Part shown: in pieces, positions 1 to 6,423 of the stretch
Layout of the letters: the number at the start of each line of letters is the position of its first letter
Numbering within the stretch: the first letter of the stretch is position 1
The notes under the pieces: generated by a model
The model's input: the letters and a program-made list of their open reading frames with translations, nothing else
Told to the model about the DNA's origin: nothing
Database searches by the model: none
Program-made: the position numbers and the translations under genes
From: an uncultured Desulfovibrionaceae bacterium
Lineage (GTDB): Bacteria > Desulfobacterota > Desulfovibrionia > Desulfovibrionales > Desulfovibrionaceae
Assembly (NCBI GenBank): GCA_947074125.1
Contig: CAMTOM010000044.1
Span: 1 to 8,803 of the forward strand
Direction: 5' to 3'
Length of the DNA: 8,803 nt

Positions 1-1
1 T

Positions 2-1528
2 TGCGCGATTGGGGATGCCCGTGCGGAGACAATTATGAGCGCACGGAATCGCTTTGGCAAGAAGCACTTTGATTATACGATGCAGCAGGGGCGTTTTTAT
101 TTTGATTCTGAGCTGTCAGCTCTGGCAGAGATACCTGGACTTGTGCTGACTGTCGCCAGACGGAGTCTGATGCGCTATCTTGCCTACGAATATGTTCCGA
201 CACCAGAATGTATTTATGAGCAGGTGCGCAAACTGGAGCCATCATATACGCTGATGCTGCATGATGGACTTGTGCAGACAAGGCGTTATTGGGATATGCC
301 CGTACCAGAAGCGACTCAAATGGATGAAAACACAGCCGGAGAAGAGGTGCGCCGCTTACTGGCGCAGGCTGTGAAAAAACGTATGGTGAGTGATGTTCCT
401 TTAGGGGCACTGCTTTCTGGTGGGATTGATTCTACCCTGGTAACGGGGCTGATGGCACAGCAGTCCGATGATCCTATTGAGACGTTTTCTATTGGCTTTA
501 CAGAAGCCAGCTATGATGAATCCCGTTATGCGCGTGCAGCAGCAGATACTTACGGAACCATACATCATGAGCGTATTTTTTCTGCTGATGAATGTGCTCT
601 TTTGCTGCCAGAGCTTATTGCGCGTTTAGATGAACCGATGGCAGATGCCTCTGTAGCCCCCACAAGTCTTTTGGCGCGTACAGTACGTGAGCATGTTACT
701 GTGGCTCTTGGAGGGGATGGGGCGGATGAGCTTTGGGCTGGTTATGAGCATTATATCGCATACGCCATAGCGCAGCGTTATAATCGTGTACCGCATGTTT
801 TGCGGAAAAATATGATCGAGCCTTTGACTCGCTGCCTGCCCGCTTCGGCAGGCTATGTGAATCCGCGTCTTGCGGTGGAGACCTTTTTGCGTGGTGCGGC
901 TGCTCCAGACTGGTTGCGTGTGCAGACGCTTTTAACTGCCTGTACACCGGAAATGCAACAGGAAATGTGGCTTGAACCAGAAGCGGGCTTTTTAGCGCAG
1001 GAACGCCTTTTTGCGCCGACAAAAGAACTCTTTGAACGCTGGGATGGTGCCGCACCGCTGGAGCGAGCATTTTATGTGTATGTGCGTCAGTATATGCTGG
1101 ATGATATTCTGACAAAGGTGGATCGTTGCTCCATGTTTTACTCGCTGGAGGTACGTGCGCCTTTTCTGGATACCGAACTTGTCGATTTTGTGGCGCGTCT
1201 TCCTGTCTCATTGAAGCTGCATGGTTTTCAGCGGAAATATTTGCTGAAGAAGGCTTTGGCAGATCTGTTGCCTCCCGTAATTCGCAAGCGCAATAAGCGC
1301 GGCTTCCAGATTCCTGTGGCAGCCTGGTTGCGTGGGCAGTTACGCCCTCTGGTGGAAGAACTGCTGGGCGAGAGCTTTTTGCGCGAGCAGGGCCTGTTCA
1401 ATCCCCGTGCGATACGTCAGATGATTGATGCGCATATGTCCGGTACAGCCGATATGCGCAAAGCACTGTGGACATTGCTGGTATTGCAGTTGTGGTGGCA
1501 GAAGAATCGTCCTTCGCTTGTTGCTTGA
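2..1528 (+). CDS. asnB: Asparagine synthetase, glutamine-hydrolysing (5'-truncated by window edge)
   Basis: Class II glutamine-dependent asparagine synthetase family: ATP-driven transfer of glutamine-derived ammonia to aspartate, in the cytoplasm. The frame is open from base 2, and homology continues upstream of the first in-frame ATG (35): residues read AIGDARAETIMSARNRFGKK, matching the family's WD...ARDRFGKK segment near the end of the glutaminase domain. ATG 35 is therefore internal and the start lies outside; about 508 residues are visible. The synthetase domain carries the PPi-loop SGGIDS (416-433), LGGDGADE (707-730), TKVDR (1112-1126) and the LEVRAPFLD and KRGF motifs. Paralogues of this family often sit in polysaccharide clusters, so the true substrate may differ from free aspartate. 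The catalytic N-terminal Cys cannot be checked. It ends 62 bp before a terminator hairpin and converges on gap. The family call is secure; the exact substrate is inferred. Confidence 0.92.
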   Translation, partial: CAIGDARAETIMSARNRFGKKHFDYTMQQGRFYFDSELSALAEIPGLVLTVARRSLMRYLAYEYVPTPECIYEQVRKLEPSYTLMLHDGLVQTRRYWDMPVPEATQMDENTAGEEVRRLLAQAVKKRMVSDVPLGALLSGGIDSTLVTGLMAQQSDDPIETFSIGFTEASYDESRYARAAADTYGTIHHERIFSADECALLLPELIARLDEPMADASVAPTSLLARTVREHVTVALGGDGADELWAGYEHYIAYAIAQRYNRVPHVLRKNMIEPLTRCLPASAGYVNPRLAVETFLRGAAAPDWLRVQTLLTACTPEMQQEMWLEPEAGFLAQERLFAPTKELFERWDGAAPLERAFYVYVRQYMLDDILTKVDRCSMFYSLEVRAPFLDTELVDFVARLPVSLKLHGFQRKYLLKKALADLLPPVIRKRNKRGFQIPVAAWLRGQLRPLVEELLGESFLREQGLFNPRAIRQMIDAHMSGTADMRKALWTLLVLQLWWQKNRPSLVA

Positions 1529-1590
1529 AAGGAAGACATGGCAGCAGAGTCTGAATGAAACGGAAAAACCGTGCTAGATAGTTGCACATA

Positions 1591-1624
1591 ACAAAAGCGG
1601 ACAGTGTAGACTGTCCGCTTTTGT
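1591..1624. terminator. Bidirectional terminator between asnB and gap
   Basis: A perfect inverted repeat: a 15-base arm at 1591-1605, a four-base loop GTAG (1606-1609) and the complementary arm at 1610-1624. The arms have a GC-rich core (GCGGACAG) with an A-run outside on the left and a T-run outside on the right, the usual form of a rho-independent terminator that works in both directions. It sits 62 bp after the asnB stop and 18 bp after the gap stop, between convergent genes. Confidence 0.88.
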
Positions 1625-1642
1625 GCATTATACAAAGAGACT

Positions 1643-2638
1643 TTATTTTCCAACAAGGCGTAACAGGCGTACCAACTGATTGGTAAAGCCTGCTTCATTG
1701 TCATACCAGATAATGATTTTTGCCATTTTCTGATCAATAACCTGCGTACTCATGGCATCGACAACACCGCCGTGGATACTGCCTTCATAGTCTACAGAGA
1801 CCAGCGGTTCATCACAGTAACCAAGATTGTCTTTCATGGAGCCATTAGCCGCAGCTTTAAGAACAGCATTGACGCTTTCAGTCGTAACAGGCTGCTCCAG
1901 TTCACAGGTCAGATCCACCAATGAAACATTGGGGGTCGGCACGCGAACAGCCATGCCATCCATTTTACCCTTGAGTGAAGGGATGACTTGTGTTGTGGCC
2001 TTGGCAGCACCTGTTGAGGTGGGGATCATGGAAACACAGGCGGCGCGTGCACGGCGCAGGTCTTTGTGCGATCCGTCCAGAATGCGCTGACTCATGGTAT
2101 AGGAGTGAATGGTCGTCATAAGACCATGCTTGATGGTAAAGGCATCATTAAGCGCTTTTGCTACAGGCGCCAGGCAGTTTGTGGTACAGGATGCGGCAGA
2201 AACGACGGTATGGGCTGTCGGGTCATAGGACTCCGTATTAACGCCCATGACAATAGTCACGTCAGCGTCTTTGCAGGGGGCTGAGATGACGACTTTTCTG
2301 GCGCCACAGTTGAGGTGCTGTGCGAGCGCGGCACGCTCTTTAAGAGTTCCTGTTGTTTCTACTGCAATATCAATATCCAGATCCTTCCAGGGCCATTCAC
2401 CTGTTTTGGCGCGAGTCACTTTGATATGATGTCCATTGACGATGAGACCGTTCTCATCATGTGCGATGGTGCCACGGAATGTGCCGTGGCTGGAATCATA
2501 TTTAAAGAGATGTGCCAGTGAGGCATTGTCGGCTCTGGCATTGATAGCCACAATCTGGAGCTCAGGATCTGTAGCGATCAGGCGAACCAGATAACGGCCA
2601 ATGCGGCCGAAGCCGTTGATTGCAAGCTTGACAGCCAT
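1643..2638 (-). CDS. gap: Type I glyceraldehyde-3-phosphate dehydrogenase
   Basis: Interconverts glyceraldehyde-3-phosphate plus phosphate and 1,3-bisphosphoglycerate using NAD(P), in the cytosol. The 331 residues are the normal family length. Visible: Rossmann motif INGFGRIGR (7-15), catalytic SCTTNC with Cys151, partner His178 (TIHSYT), RVPTPNVSLVDL for phosphate binding, and the C-terminal WYDNE segment. The usual Asp ending the second beta-strand, which favours NAD, is absent: the segment reads AINARADN with Ala34. The loop normally reading Leu-Pro before HKDLRRAR is Gly189-Ser190. Both suggest NADP(H) tolerance. The start ATG has AAGGAG (2644-2649) five bases upstream. Only 20 bp separate it from the fba stop, so it is very likely co-transcribed with fba as the second gene. 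Erythrose-4-phosphate dehydrogenase is less likely given the overall GAPDH match. Confidence 0.96.
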   Translation of the reverse strand: MAVKLAINGFGRIGRYLVRLIATDPELQIVAINARADNASLAHLFKYDSSHGTFRGTIAHDENGLIVNGHHIKVTRAKTGEWPWKDLDIDIAVETTGTLKERAALAQHLNCGARKVVISAPCKDADVTIVMGVNTESYDPTAHTVVSAASCTTNCLAPVAKALNDAFTIKHGLMTTIHSYTMSQRILDGSHKDLRRARAACVSMIPTSTGAAKATTQVIPSLKGKMDGMAVRVPTPNVSLVDLTCELEQPVTTESVNAVLKAAANGSMKDNLGYCDEPLVSVDYEGSIHGGVVDAMSTQVIDQKMAKIIIWYDNEAGFTNQLVRLLRLVGK

Positions 2639-2643
2639 AGATA

Positions 2644-2649
2644 CTCCTT
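2644..2649 (-). promoter_or_regulatory. Ribosome binding site of gap
   Basis: On the minus strand the sequence reads AAGGAG, five bases before the ATG at 2638. It lies wholly within the 20-bp gap after the fba stop codon, which allows independent translation initiation of the second gene of the operon. Confidence 0.85.
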
Positions 2650-2658
2650 AAACAGTAG

Positions 2659-3585
2659 CTATATAGTTCCTGAAGAACCCATAACATTACGAATTTTATG
2701 GGCGACCATGTTTTTTACAGCCTCACGTGCGGGTGTGAGGTAACTGCGAGGATCAAACTGCTCTGGATGTTCTGTCAGATAGCGGCGGATGGAAGCCGTA
2801 AGCGCCAGACGAATATCAGTATCGACATTGATTTTGCAAACAGCCATACCTGCGGCCTTGCGCAAAATATCTTCGGGGACGCCTTTTGCGCCTCCCACAC
2901 TGCCACCAAAGGTATTGCACATATCCACAAATTCTTGTGGTACACTGGAAGCACCATGCAGGACAAGAGGATAGGCAGGCAGTTTCTGTCCAATGCTCTC
3001 CAGACGGGCAAAATCAAGCTGCGCGTCTCCCTTGAATTTGTATGCGCCGTGGCTTGTGCCGATGGCGACTGCCAGTGAGTCACATCCACTGCGTCTGACA
3101 AAGTCAACCGCCTGGTCAGGATCGGTGTACACATGTTCATCAGAAGAAACATGTTCCTCAATGCCTGCCAGTTTGCCCAGTTCTGCTTCCACCCAGACGC
3201 CGCGAGGGTGTGCGTATGCCACAACCTGTTTGGTGAGGGCAATATTTTCTTCATAAGGCAAGTGGGAGCCGTCTATCATGACAGAGGTAAAGCCAGCATC
3301 AATACAGGCTTTGCAAAGGTCAAAATCAGGACCGTGATCCAGGTGGAGAACCACAGGAATATCGGGTGCATCTGCCAGAGCGGCTTCTACCAGTTTGACA
3401 ATATATGTCTGGCCTGCGTATTTGCGGGCACCAGCAGAAACCTGAAGAATAACAGGAGAGCGTTCCTGCTGGGCAGCTCCCATAATTCCCTGTACAATTT
3501 CCATATTATTGACGTTGAAAGCGCCGATGGCATAGCCTTTAGCATACGCATTCTCAAACATTTGTTTAGGACCGATAAGGGGCAT
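2659..3585 (-). CDS. fba: Class II fructose-bisphosphate aldolase
   Basis: Zinc-dependent aldolase that reversibly splits fructose-1,6-bisphosphate into glyceraldehyde-3-phosphate and dihydroxyacetone phosphate; the former is the substrate of GAPDH encoded just downstream. The 308 residues fit the short (IIB-type) class II aldolases. HLDHG (81-85) supplies the catalytic Asp83 and zinc ligand His84; further zinc ligands are His179 in GTSHGAYK and His210 in LHGASS. NVDTD (253-257) followed by Arg259 forms the substrate phosphate site. The ATG at 3585 has a GAGGAG site (3592-3597) six bases upstream. It is first in an operon with gap. Tagatose-bisphosphate aldolase is a close relative, but pairing with gap and the lack of sugar-catabolic neighbours favour the glycolytic/gluconeogenic enzyme. 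Confidence 0.95.
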   Translation of the reverse strand: MPLIGPKQMFENAYAKGYAIGAFNVNNMEIVQGIMGAAQQERSPVILQVSAGARKYAGQTYIVKLVEAALADAPDIPVVLHLDHGPDFDLCKACIDAGFTSVMIDGSHLPYEENIALTKQVVAYAHPRGVWVEAELGKLAGIEEHVSSDEHVYTDPDQAVDFVRRSGCDSLAVAIGTSHGAYKFKGDAQLDFARLESIGQKLPAYPLVLHGASSVPQEFVDMCNTFGGSVGGAKGVPEDILRKAAGMAVCKINVDTDIRLALTASIRRYLTEHPEQFDPRSYLTPAREAVKNMVAHKIRNVMGSSGTI

Positions 3586-3611
3586 GGTGTTCTCCTCTGC
3601 TCGAAGGGCTT

Positions 3612-3637
3612 GCCCGGAAAATCTGCATGAGCCGGGC
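3612..3637 (-). other. Possible hairpin in the fba 5' leader
   Basis: GCCCGG (3612-3617) and CCGGGC (3632-3637) can pair around a 14-base loop, in the transcribed leader between the predicted promoter and the fba ribosome binding site. There is no T-run after it in the direction of transcription, so it is not a terminator. The stem is short (6 bp) and may have no function. Confidence 0.4.
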
Positions 3638-3658
3638 TTTCATGGTATGAACAGGACT

Positions 3659-3688
3659 ATACTACATAAAAAGTAGGGTAGTTGCCAA
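3659..3688 (-). promoter_or_regulatory. Candidate sigma-70 promoter for fba-gap
   Basis: On the minus strand TTGGCA (3688-3683, 5/6 match to the -35 consensus) is followed after 18 bases by TAGTAT (3664-3659, 4/6 match to the -10). Transcription would start near 3652, leaving a leader of roughly 65 bases before the fba ATG. Spacing is one base longer than ideal. No operator is recognisable. Confidence 0.5.
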
Positions 3689-3755
3689 GAATAAAATACT
3701 CTTTCGCGGGCTCAGTAATGAGTAGCATATTGAAGGTTATTATGGTCGTATTTTA

Positions 3756-3785
3756 GCAAAAGCCTCTCCATAACAGGAGAGGCTT
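3756..3785 (-). terminator. Rho-independent terminator of the glycosyltransferase gene
   Basis: AAGCCTCTCC (3760-3769) and GGAGAGGCTT (3776-3785) form a perfect 10-bp stem with a six-base loop. Read leftwards, the stem is followed directly by further T residues (TTTTGCT). It lies about 40 bp beyond the stop of the minus-strand glycosyltransferase gene. It also separates that gene from the fba promoter downstream. Confidence 0.85.
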
Positions 3786-3824
3786 GGTCATTTTTGTGCT
3801 ATGCGATACGGTGTCTGTTGACCC

Positions 3825-5120
3825 CTAAAAAAGTTTTCGGCGAAACTCTTCAGGCACAATAAAAGGCGCATCAGGCTGTGCTTGATGCTGTGGAATACCC
3901 TGTACCAGGGAGCCAGCGAGATAGTACTGGGGATTCAGGCTGGCTTTGCGCTGGAAAAGAGGTGCCATAAGAGCGAGCGCTCTGTCGGTGCTGTGCTCAA
4001 TATCATGCACTTTCCCTGCCTGCTGTGCGCGTGCTTCCCATGTGGGAAGGTCATCCAGCATTTGCTTGAGGGCGTCCATCCAGGGACGAACGTCTTCTTC
4101 GGAGGGCAGTTGCAGAAGATTTTGAGACGTATAGGAAGACGGGATGGGAAGGCTGATGCCGCCTTCGCCCGTAAATTCAGGCAGTCCACCAGATTGTGAC
4201 GTGAGCAAGGGGATGCCATTGAGAAGGGATTCTACCACCACACGCCCCGAACTTTCCCATGCCAGTGATGGAGCAAGAACAAGCGATGAAAGGGCATACA
4301 CCTGACGGATATCTGTAGTGTGTTTGTGCACATCTACATTGGGGAAAAGCTGTGGGGAAAGGGAAGTGCCATCAGCAAAGGTAAGGTTGGGAACAATATT
4401 GAACCAGTCGCCTCTGCTCTGTACAACAAGAAAACGTGTGTCGGGCAGTTCTTCCTGTGCCATGAGCGCCAGACGTGCGAAGAGGGAAACCCCTTTTTGC
4501 GGTTCGGGGTTGATAAAAGTAACATAGCGACGCGTGCGCTCTTGCGTGATAACATTTTCTGGGCGCACAAAAGCGCCAGCAGGCCAGACATTTATACGGT
4601 TTCGCTGTCCATAGAGATTGGCTGTGGCTTGTGAGTCACACATGACAAGGTCGCAGAAGGCGAAGCCGTAATTGTTGTGGTTGGCATTGCAGAGTGTGTA
4701 AACAAAGGGAATGCCTCTGCGTTGCGCTTCTGCCCGTATGCATATTTCAAGCATGCCGCCACCAAACATAACGCATACATCGGGGCGGAAGTCATGCAGG
4801 AGCTGGCCATATAGGGAGAAAAGAGAACGCATTTCACGTTCCATAAGATCACTGACAGAGCGTGAGCGTGTTTTCAGATAGTAATAGGGTATATCGTTTT
4901 CGGTAAAAGTAAGCACCATATCTGGTTTTTGAAGTTCTTCTTCCAGATTGGGGAAGTAGGCTGTTCCTGTGGGGGTATCAAAAATGAGACCAGACACAGC
5001 GCGAACTTCGACGCCGCGTTCGCGAAATTTTTCGAGCATGGTGCGTACATGAAAGGCCGCACCACTGGAGCTGTCATGGAGAGCGTGTGGTGAAATCCAT
5101 AGAATGCGGGGTGCAGACAT
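3825..5120 (-). CDS. GT4-like (GT-B fold) glycosyltransferase
   Basis: Predicted retaining glycosyltransferase of the GT4/group 1 family, 431 residues, transferring a sugar from an activated donor to an unidentified acceptor; cytoplasmic or membrane-peripheral. The N-terminal half has a GT-B-type opening (RILWISPHALHDSSSGAAFHV). The C-terminal half has FINPEPQKG (202-210), a beta-strand RFLVVQSRGD (229-238) and the diagnostic EX7E motif, Glu289 and Glu297, followed by LLNGIPLLTSQSGGLPEF. No signal peptide or membrane segment is seen. An in-frame ATG at 5225 would add 35 residues, but the ATG at 5120 has AGGAGG (5127-5132) and begins at the family-like MSAPRILWIS, so it is preferred. It stands alone, divergent from rpsL, with its own terminator. 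Donor and acceptor cannot be named; the asnB-like gene nearby is only weak support for a surface polysaccharide role. Confidence 0.87.
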   Translation of the reverse strand: MSAPRILWISPHALHDSSSGAAFHVRTMLEKFRERGVEVRAVSGLIFDTPTGTAYFPNLEEELQKPDMVLTFTENDIPYYYLKTRSRSVSDLMEREMRSLFSLYGQLLHDFRPDVCVMFGGGMLEICIRAEAQRRGIPFVYTLCNANHNNYGFAFCDLVMCDSQATANLYGQRNRINVWPAGAFVRPENVITQERTRRYVTFINPEPQKGVSLFARLALMAQEELPDTRFLVVQSRGDWFNIVPNLTFADGTSLSPQLFPNVDVHKHTTDIRQVYALSSLVLAPSLAWESSGRVVVESLLNGIPLLTSQSGGLPEFTGEGGISLPIPSSYTSQNLLQLPSEEDVRPWMDALKQMLDDLPTWEARAQQAGKVHDIEHSTDRALALMAPLFQRKASLNPQYYLAGSLVQGIPQHQAQPDAPFIVPEEFRRKLF

Positions 5121-5126
5121 AATAAT

Positions 5127-5132
5127 CCTCCT
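5127..5132 (-). promoter_or_regulatory. Ribosome binding site fixing the glycosyltransferase start
   Basis: The minus strand reads AGGAGG six bases before the ATG at 5120. No comparable site precedes the upstream in-frame ATG at 5225, so this decides the start. Confidence 0.85.
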
Positions 5133-5178
5133 AAAACATCTGGCGGGAAAATAACGTAGCTTTAAAAAAAAGACAAAT

Positions 5179-5184
5179 AATATA
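5179..5184 (-). promoter_or_regulatory. Possible -10 element for the glycosyltransferase gene
   Basis: The minus strand reads TATATT inside an AT-rich stretch about 60 bp before the start codon. No good -35 hexamer lies 16-18 bases further upstream, so this is only a weak candidate. Confidence 0.25.
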
Positions 5185-5262
5185 TGCGCATTCCATAAGT
5201 TATGCCTCGTTTTTGGTGAGAGCATGGCAGAAAGGAAGGAAGTCAGGAAAAAAGATATGTGC

Positions 5263-5291
5263 TTGACAAAAAGCAGAGCATGGAATAAGAC
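5263..5291 (+). promoter_or_regulatory. Sigma-70 promoter of the str operon
   Basis: A perfect -35 TTGACA (5263-5268), preceded by an A-rich stretch, is followed after 17 bases by TAAGAC (5286-5291), a weak -10 (3/6). Transcription would start near 5298, giving a leader of about 80 bases before rpsL. The leader contains a small CTGCC-TTT-GGCAG hairpin (5306-5318). Confidence 0.6.
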
Positions 5292-5368
5292 CCAACGTTC
5301 TGCGTCTGCCTTTGGCAGGAGTAGCGGCGATCCCGATGTTCGGGGTGCTGTTTGTTTTTACAGGCATC

Positions 5369-5374
5369 AGGAGG
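5369..5374 (+). promoter_or_regulatory. Ribosome binding site fixing the rpsL start
   Basis: AGGAGG sits five bases before ATG 5380, where the conserved S12 sequence begins. This excludes the longer reading from 5224. Confidence 0.9.
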
Positions 5375-5379
5375 AAACT

Positions 5380-5751
5380 ATGCCTACGATTAACCAGCTT
5401 ATCCGCAAAGAACGGAAGGCCGAAATCAAGCGTAAGAAAACACCGGCTTTGCAGGCTTGCCCGCAGCGCCGTGGTGTGTGTACCCGCGTGTATACAACAA
5501 CGCCGAAAAAGCCAAACTCCGCTTTGCGTAAGGTTGCCCGTGTGCGTCTGACCAATGGTATGGAAGTCACTGCGTATATTCCAGGTGAAGGCCATAACTT
5601 GCAGGAACACTCGGTGGTCATGATTCGCGGCGGTCGTGTAAAGGACTTACCCGGTGTGCGTTACCACATCGTGCGTGGTACCCTTGACGCTTCTGGCGTG
5701 GCTGACCGTCGCAAGAGCCGTTCCAAATACGGCGCCAAACGTCCTAAATAA
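5380..5751 (+). CDS. rpsL: 30S ribosomal protein S12
   Basis: Small-subunit protein at the decoding centre, important for translational accuracy. The product has 123 residues, the common bacterial length, from MPTINQLIRK to SKYGAKRPK. The conserved TTTPKKPNSALRKVARVRL and GGRVKDLPGVRYHIVRG segments are intact. Lys43, Lys44 and Lys88 are present, so the classic streptomycin-resistance substitutions are absent at these sites. An in-frame ATG at 5224 would add 52 unrelated residues and lies upstream of the predicted promoter; the ATG at 5380 with AGGAGG (5369-5374) five bases before it is clearly the start. First gene of the str operon, followed 83 bp later by rpsG. Confidence 0.98.
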   Translation: MPTINQLIRKERKAEIKRKKTPALQACPQRRGVCTRVYTTTPKKPNSALRKVARVRLTNGMEVTAYIPGEGHNLQEHSVVMIRGGRVKDLPGVRYHIVRGTLDASGVADRRKSRSKYGAKRPK

Positions 5752-5763
5752 TTGTTTTGCTGT

Positions 5764-5797
5764 GCATGCGGTGTACGTCATGCGGGGGATTCCCCGC
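5764..5797 (+). promoter_or_regulatory. Overlapping hairpins between rpsL and rpsG (candidate S7 translational control site)
   Basis: GCGGGG (5782-5787) pairs with CCCCGC (5792-5797) around the loop GATT. An upstream GCATG (5764-5768) can instead pair with CATGC (5779-5783), whose last two bases belong to the first stem, so the two folds compete. No T-run follows, so this is not a terminator. In E. coli, S7 binds the rpsL-rpsG intercistronic RNA and represses translation. The equivalent position here suggests the same role, but I have not shown any structural match to that site. Confidence 0.4.
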
Positions 5798-5834
5798 GGG
5801 GCTGGTGATACCGTAAAATGCCAAAGGAGATTGT

Positions 5835-6305
5835 ATGCCCCGTAAAGGTCCTGTTCCCAAGAGGGAAGTACTGCCTGACCCAATTTACAACAGCCGTCTT
5901 GTGACGAAATTTGTGAACCGTCTTATGTATGATGGTAAAAAGGGTGCGGCAGAAAAGATTTTTTACAGCTCTCTGGAGTCCCTGGCTGAAAAGACAGGCG
6001 AAGAAGCAATGCGTGCTTTTGAAAAAGCTCTGGATAATGTAAAGCCGCATCTGGAAGTCAAGGCACGCCGTGTTGGTGGTGCGACATATCAGGTGCCGAT
6101 GGAAGTGCGCACAGATCGTCAGGTCTCCCTCTCCATCCGCTGGCTTATCAATTATGCCCGTTCCCGTGGGGAAAAAGGCATGAATGCCAAACTGTCCGCC
6201 GAATTGCTGGATGCCTATAATGGTCGCGGCGGCGCGGTGAAAAAGCGTGAAGACACGCACCGCATGGCCGAAGCCAACAAGGCTTTTGCCCACTATCGCT
6301 GGTAG
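5835..6305 (+). CDS. rpsG: 30S ribosomal protein S7
   Basis: Primary 16S rRNA-binding protein that nucleates assembly of the 30S head and lines the E-site/tRNA channel. The 156 residues are the usual bacterial length, starting MPRKGPVPKREVLPDP and ending FAHYRW. Conserved segments YNSRLVTKFVNRLMYDGKK, VKARRVGGATYQVPMEVR and IRWLINYARSR are all present. The ATG at 5835 is preceded by AAGGAGA (5824-5830), four bases away. It is the second gene of the str operon, 83 bp after rpsL and 118 bp before fusA. S7 is the known autoregulator of the E. coli str operon, and the structured gap upstream would suit that role. Confidence 0.98.
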   Translation: MPRKGPVPKREVLPDPIYNSRLVTKFVNRLMYDGKKGAAEKIFYSSLESLAEKTGEEAMRAFEKALDNVKPHLEVKARRVGGATYQVPMEVRTDRQVSLSIRWLINYARSRGEKGMNAKLSAELLDAYNGRGGAVKKREDTHRMAEANKAFAHYRW

Positions 6306-6352
6306 GCTTGGATCTGTTCCTGCCTGTAGTGATACGAATCAGAAAATCTGAA

Positions 6353-6382
6353 GCGCCGTGCTCCCTGTGAGGAGCACGGCGT
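6353..6382 (+). other. Strong RNA hairpin between rpsG and fusA
   Basis: CGCCGTGCTCC (6354-6364) and GGAGCACGGCG (6371-6381) form a perfect 11-bp, GC-rich stem with loop CTGTGA, extendable by a G-U pair. It is followed by TCCGTAATAG, with no T-run, so intrinsic termination is unlikely. A weaker TCAGA-AAA-TCTGA hairpin (6339-6351) lies directly upstream. Position inside the operon suggests an RNA processing, stability or partial attenuation element; its function is unknown. Confidence 0.65.
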
Positions 6383-6412
6383 CCGTAATAGAAAGCATAA
6401 GCCTGTGAGCAT

Positions 6413-6417
6413 GGAGG
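6413..6417 (+). promoter_or_regulatory. Ribosome binding site fixing the fusA start at GTG 6424
   Basis: GGAGG ends six bases before GTG 6424 and directly abuts TTG 6418. Normal spacing therefore selects the GTG, giving the protein start MSRNDVPVAKQRN. Confidence 0.8.
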
Positions 6418-6423
6418 TTGAAC

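Noticed and set aside
696..1211. A 171-codon minus-strand frame opposite asnB
   Set aside because: Overlaps the conserved synthetase domain throughout; translation is low-complexity (Pro/His/Ala-rich) and unlike any family.
3133..3630. A 165-codon plus-strand frame opposite fba
   Set aside because: Antisense to the aldolase N-terminus and leader; no family resemblance.
3683..3688. TTGGCA upstream of fba considered as a sigma-54 -24 element
   Set aside because: No TTGC-type -12 element follows at the required spacing; a sigma-70 reading fits better.
5121..5225. 35-residue N-terminal extension of the glycosyltransferase from ATG 5225
   Set aside because: No ribosome binding site is seen there, the stretch is AT-rich promoter-like DNA, and ATG 5120 has AGGAGG at good spacing.
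5224..5379. N-terminal extension of rpsL from ATG 5224
   Set aside because: The extension precedes and contains the predicted promoter, has no S12 homology, and ATG 5380 has a perfect ribosome binding site.
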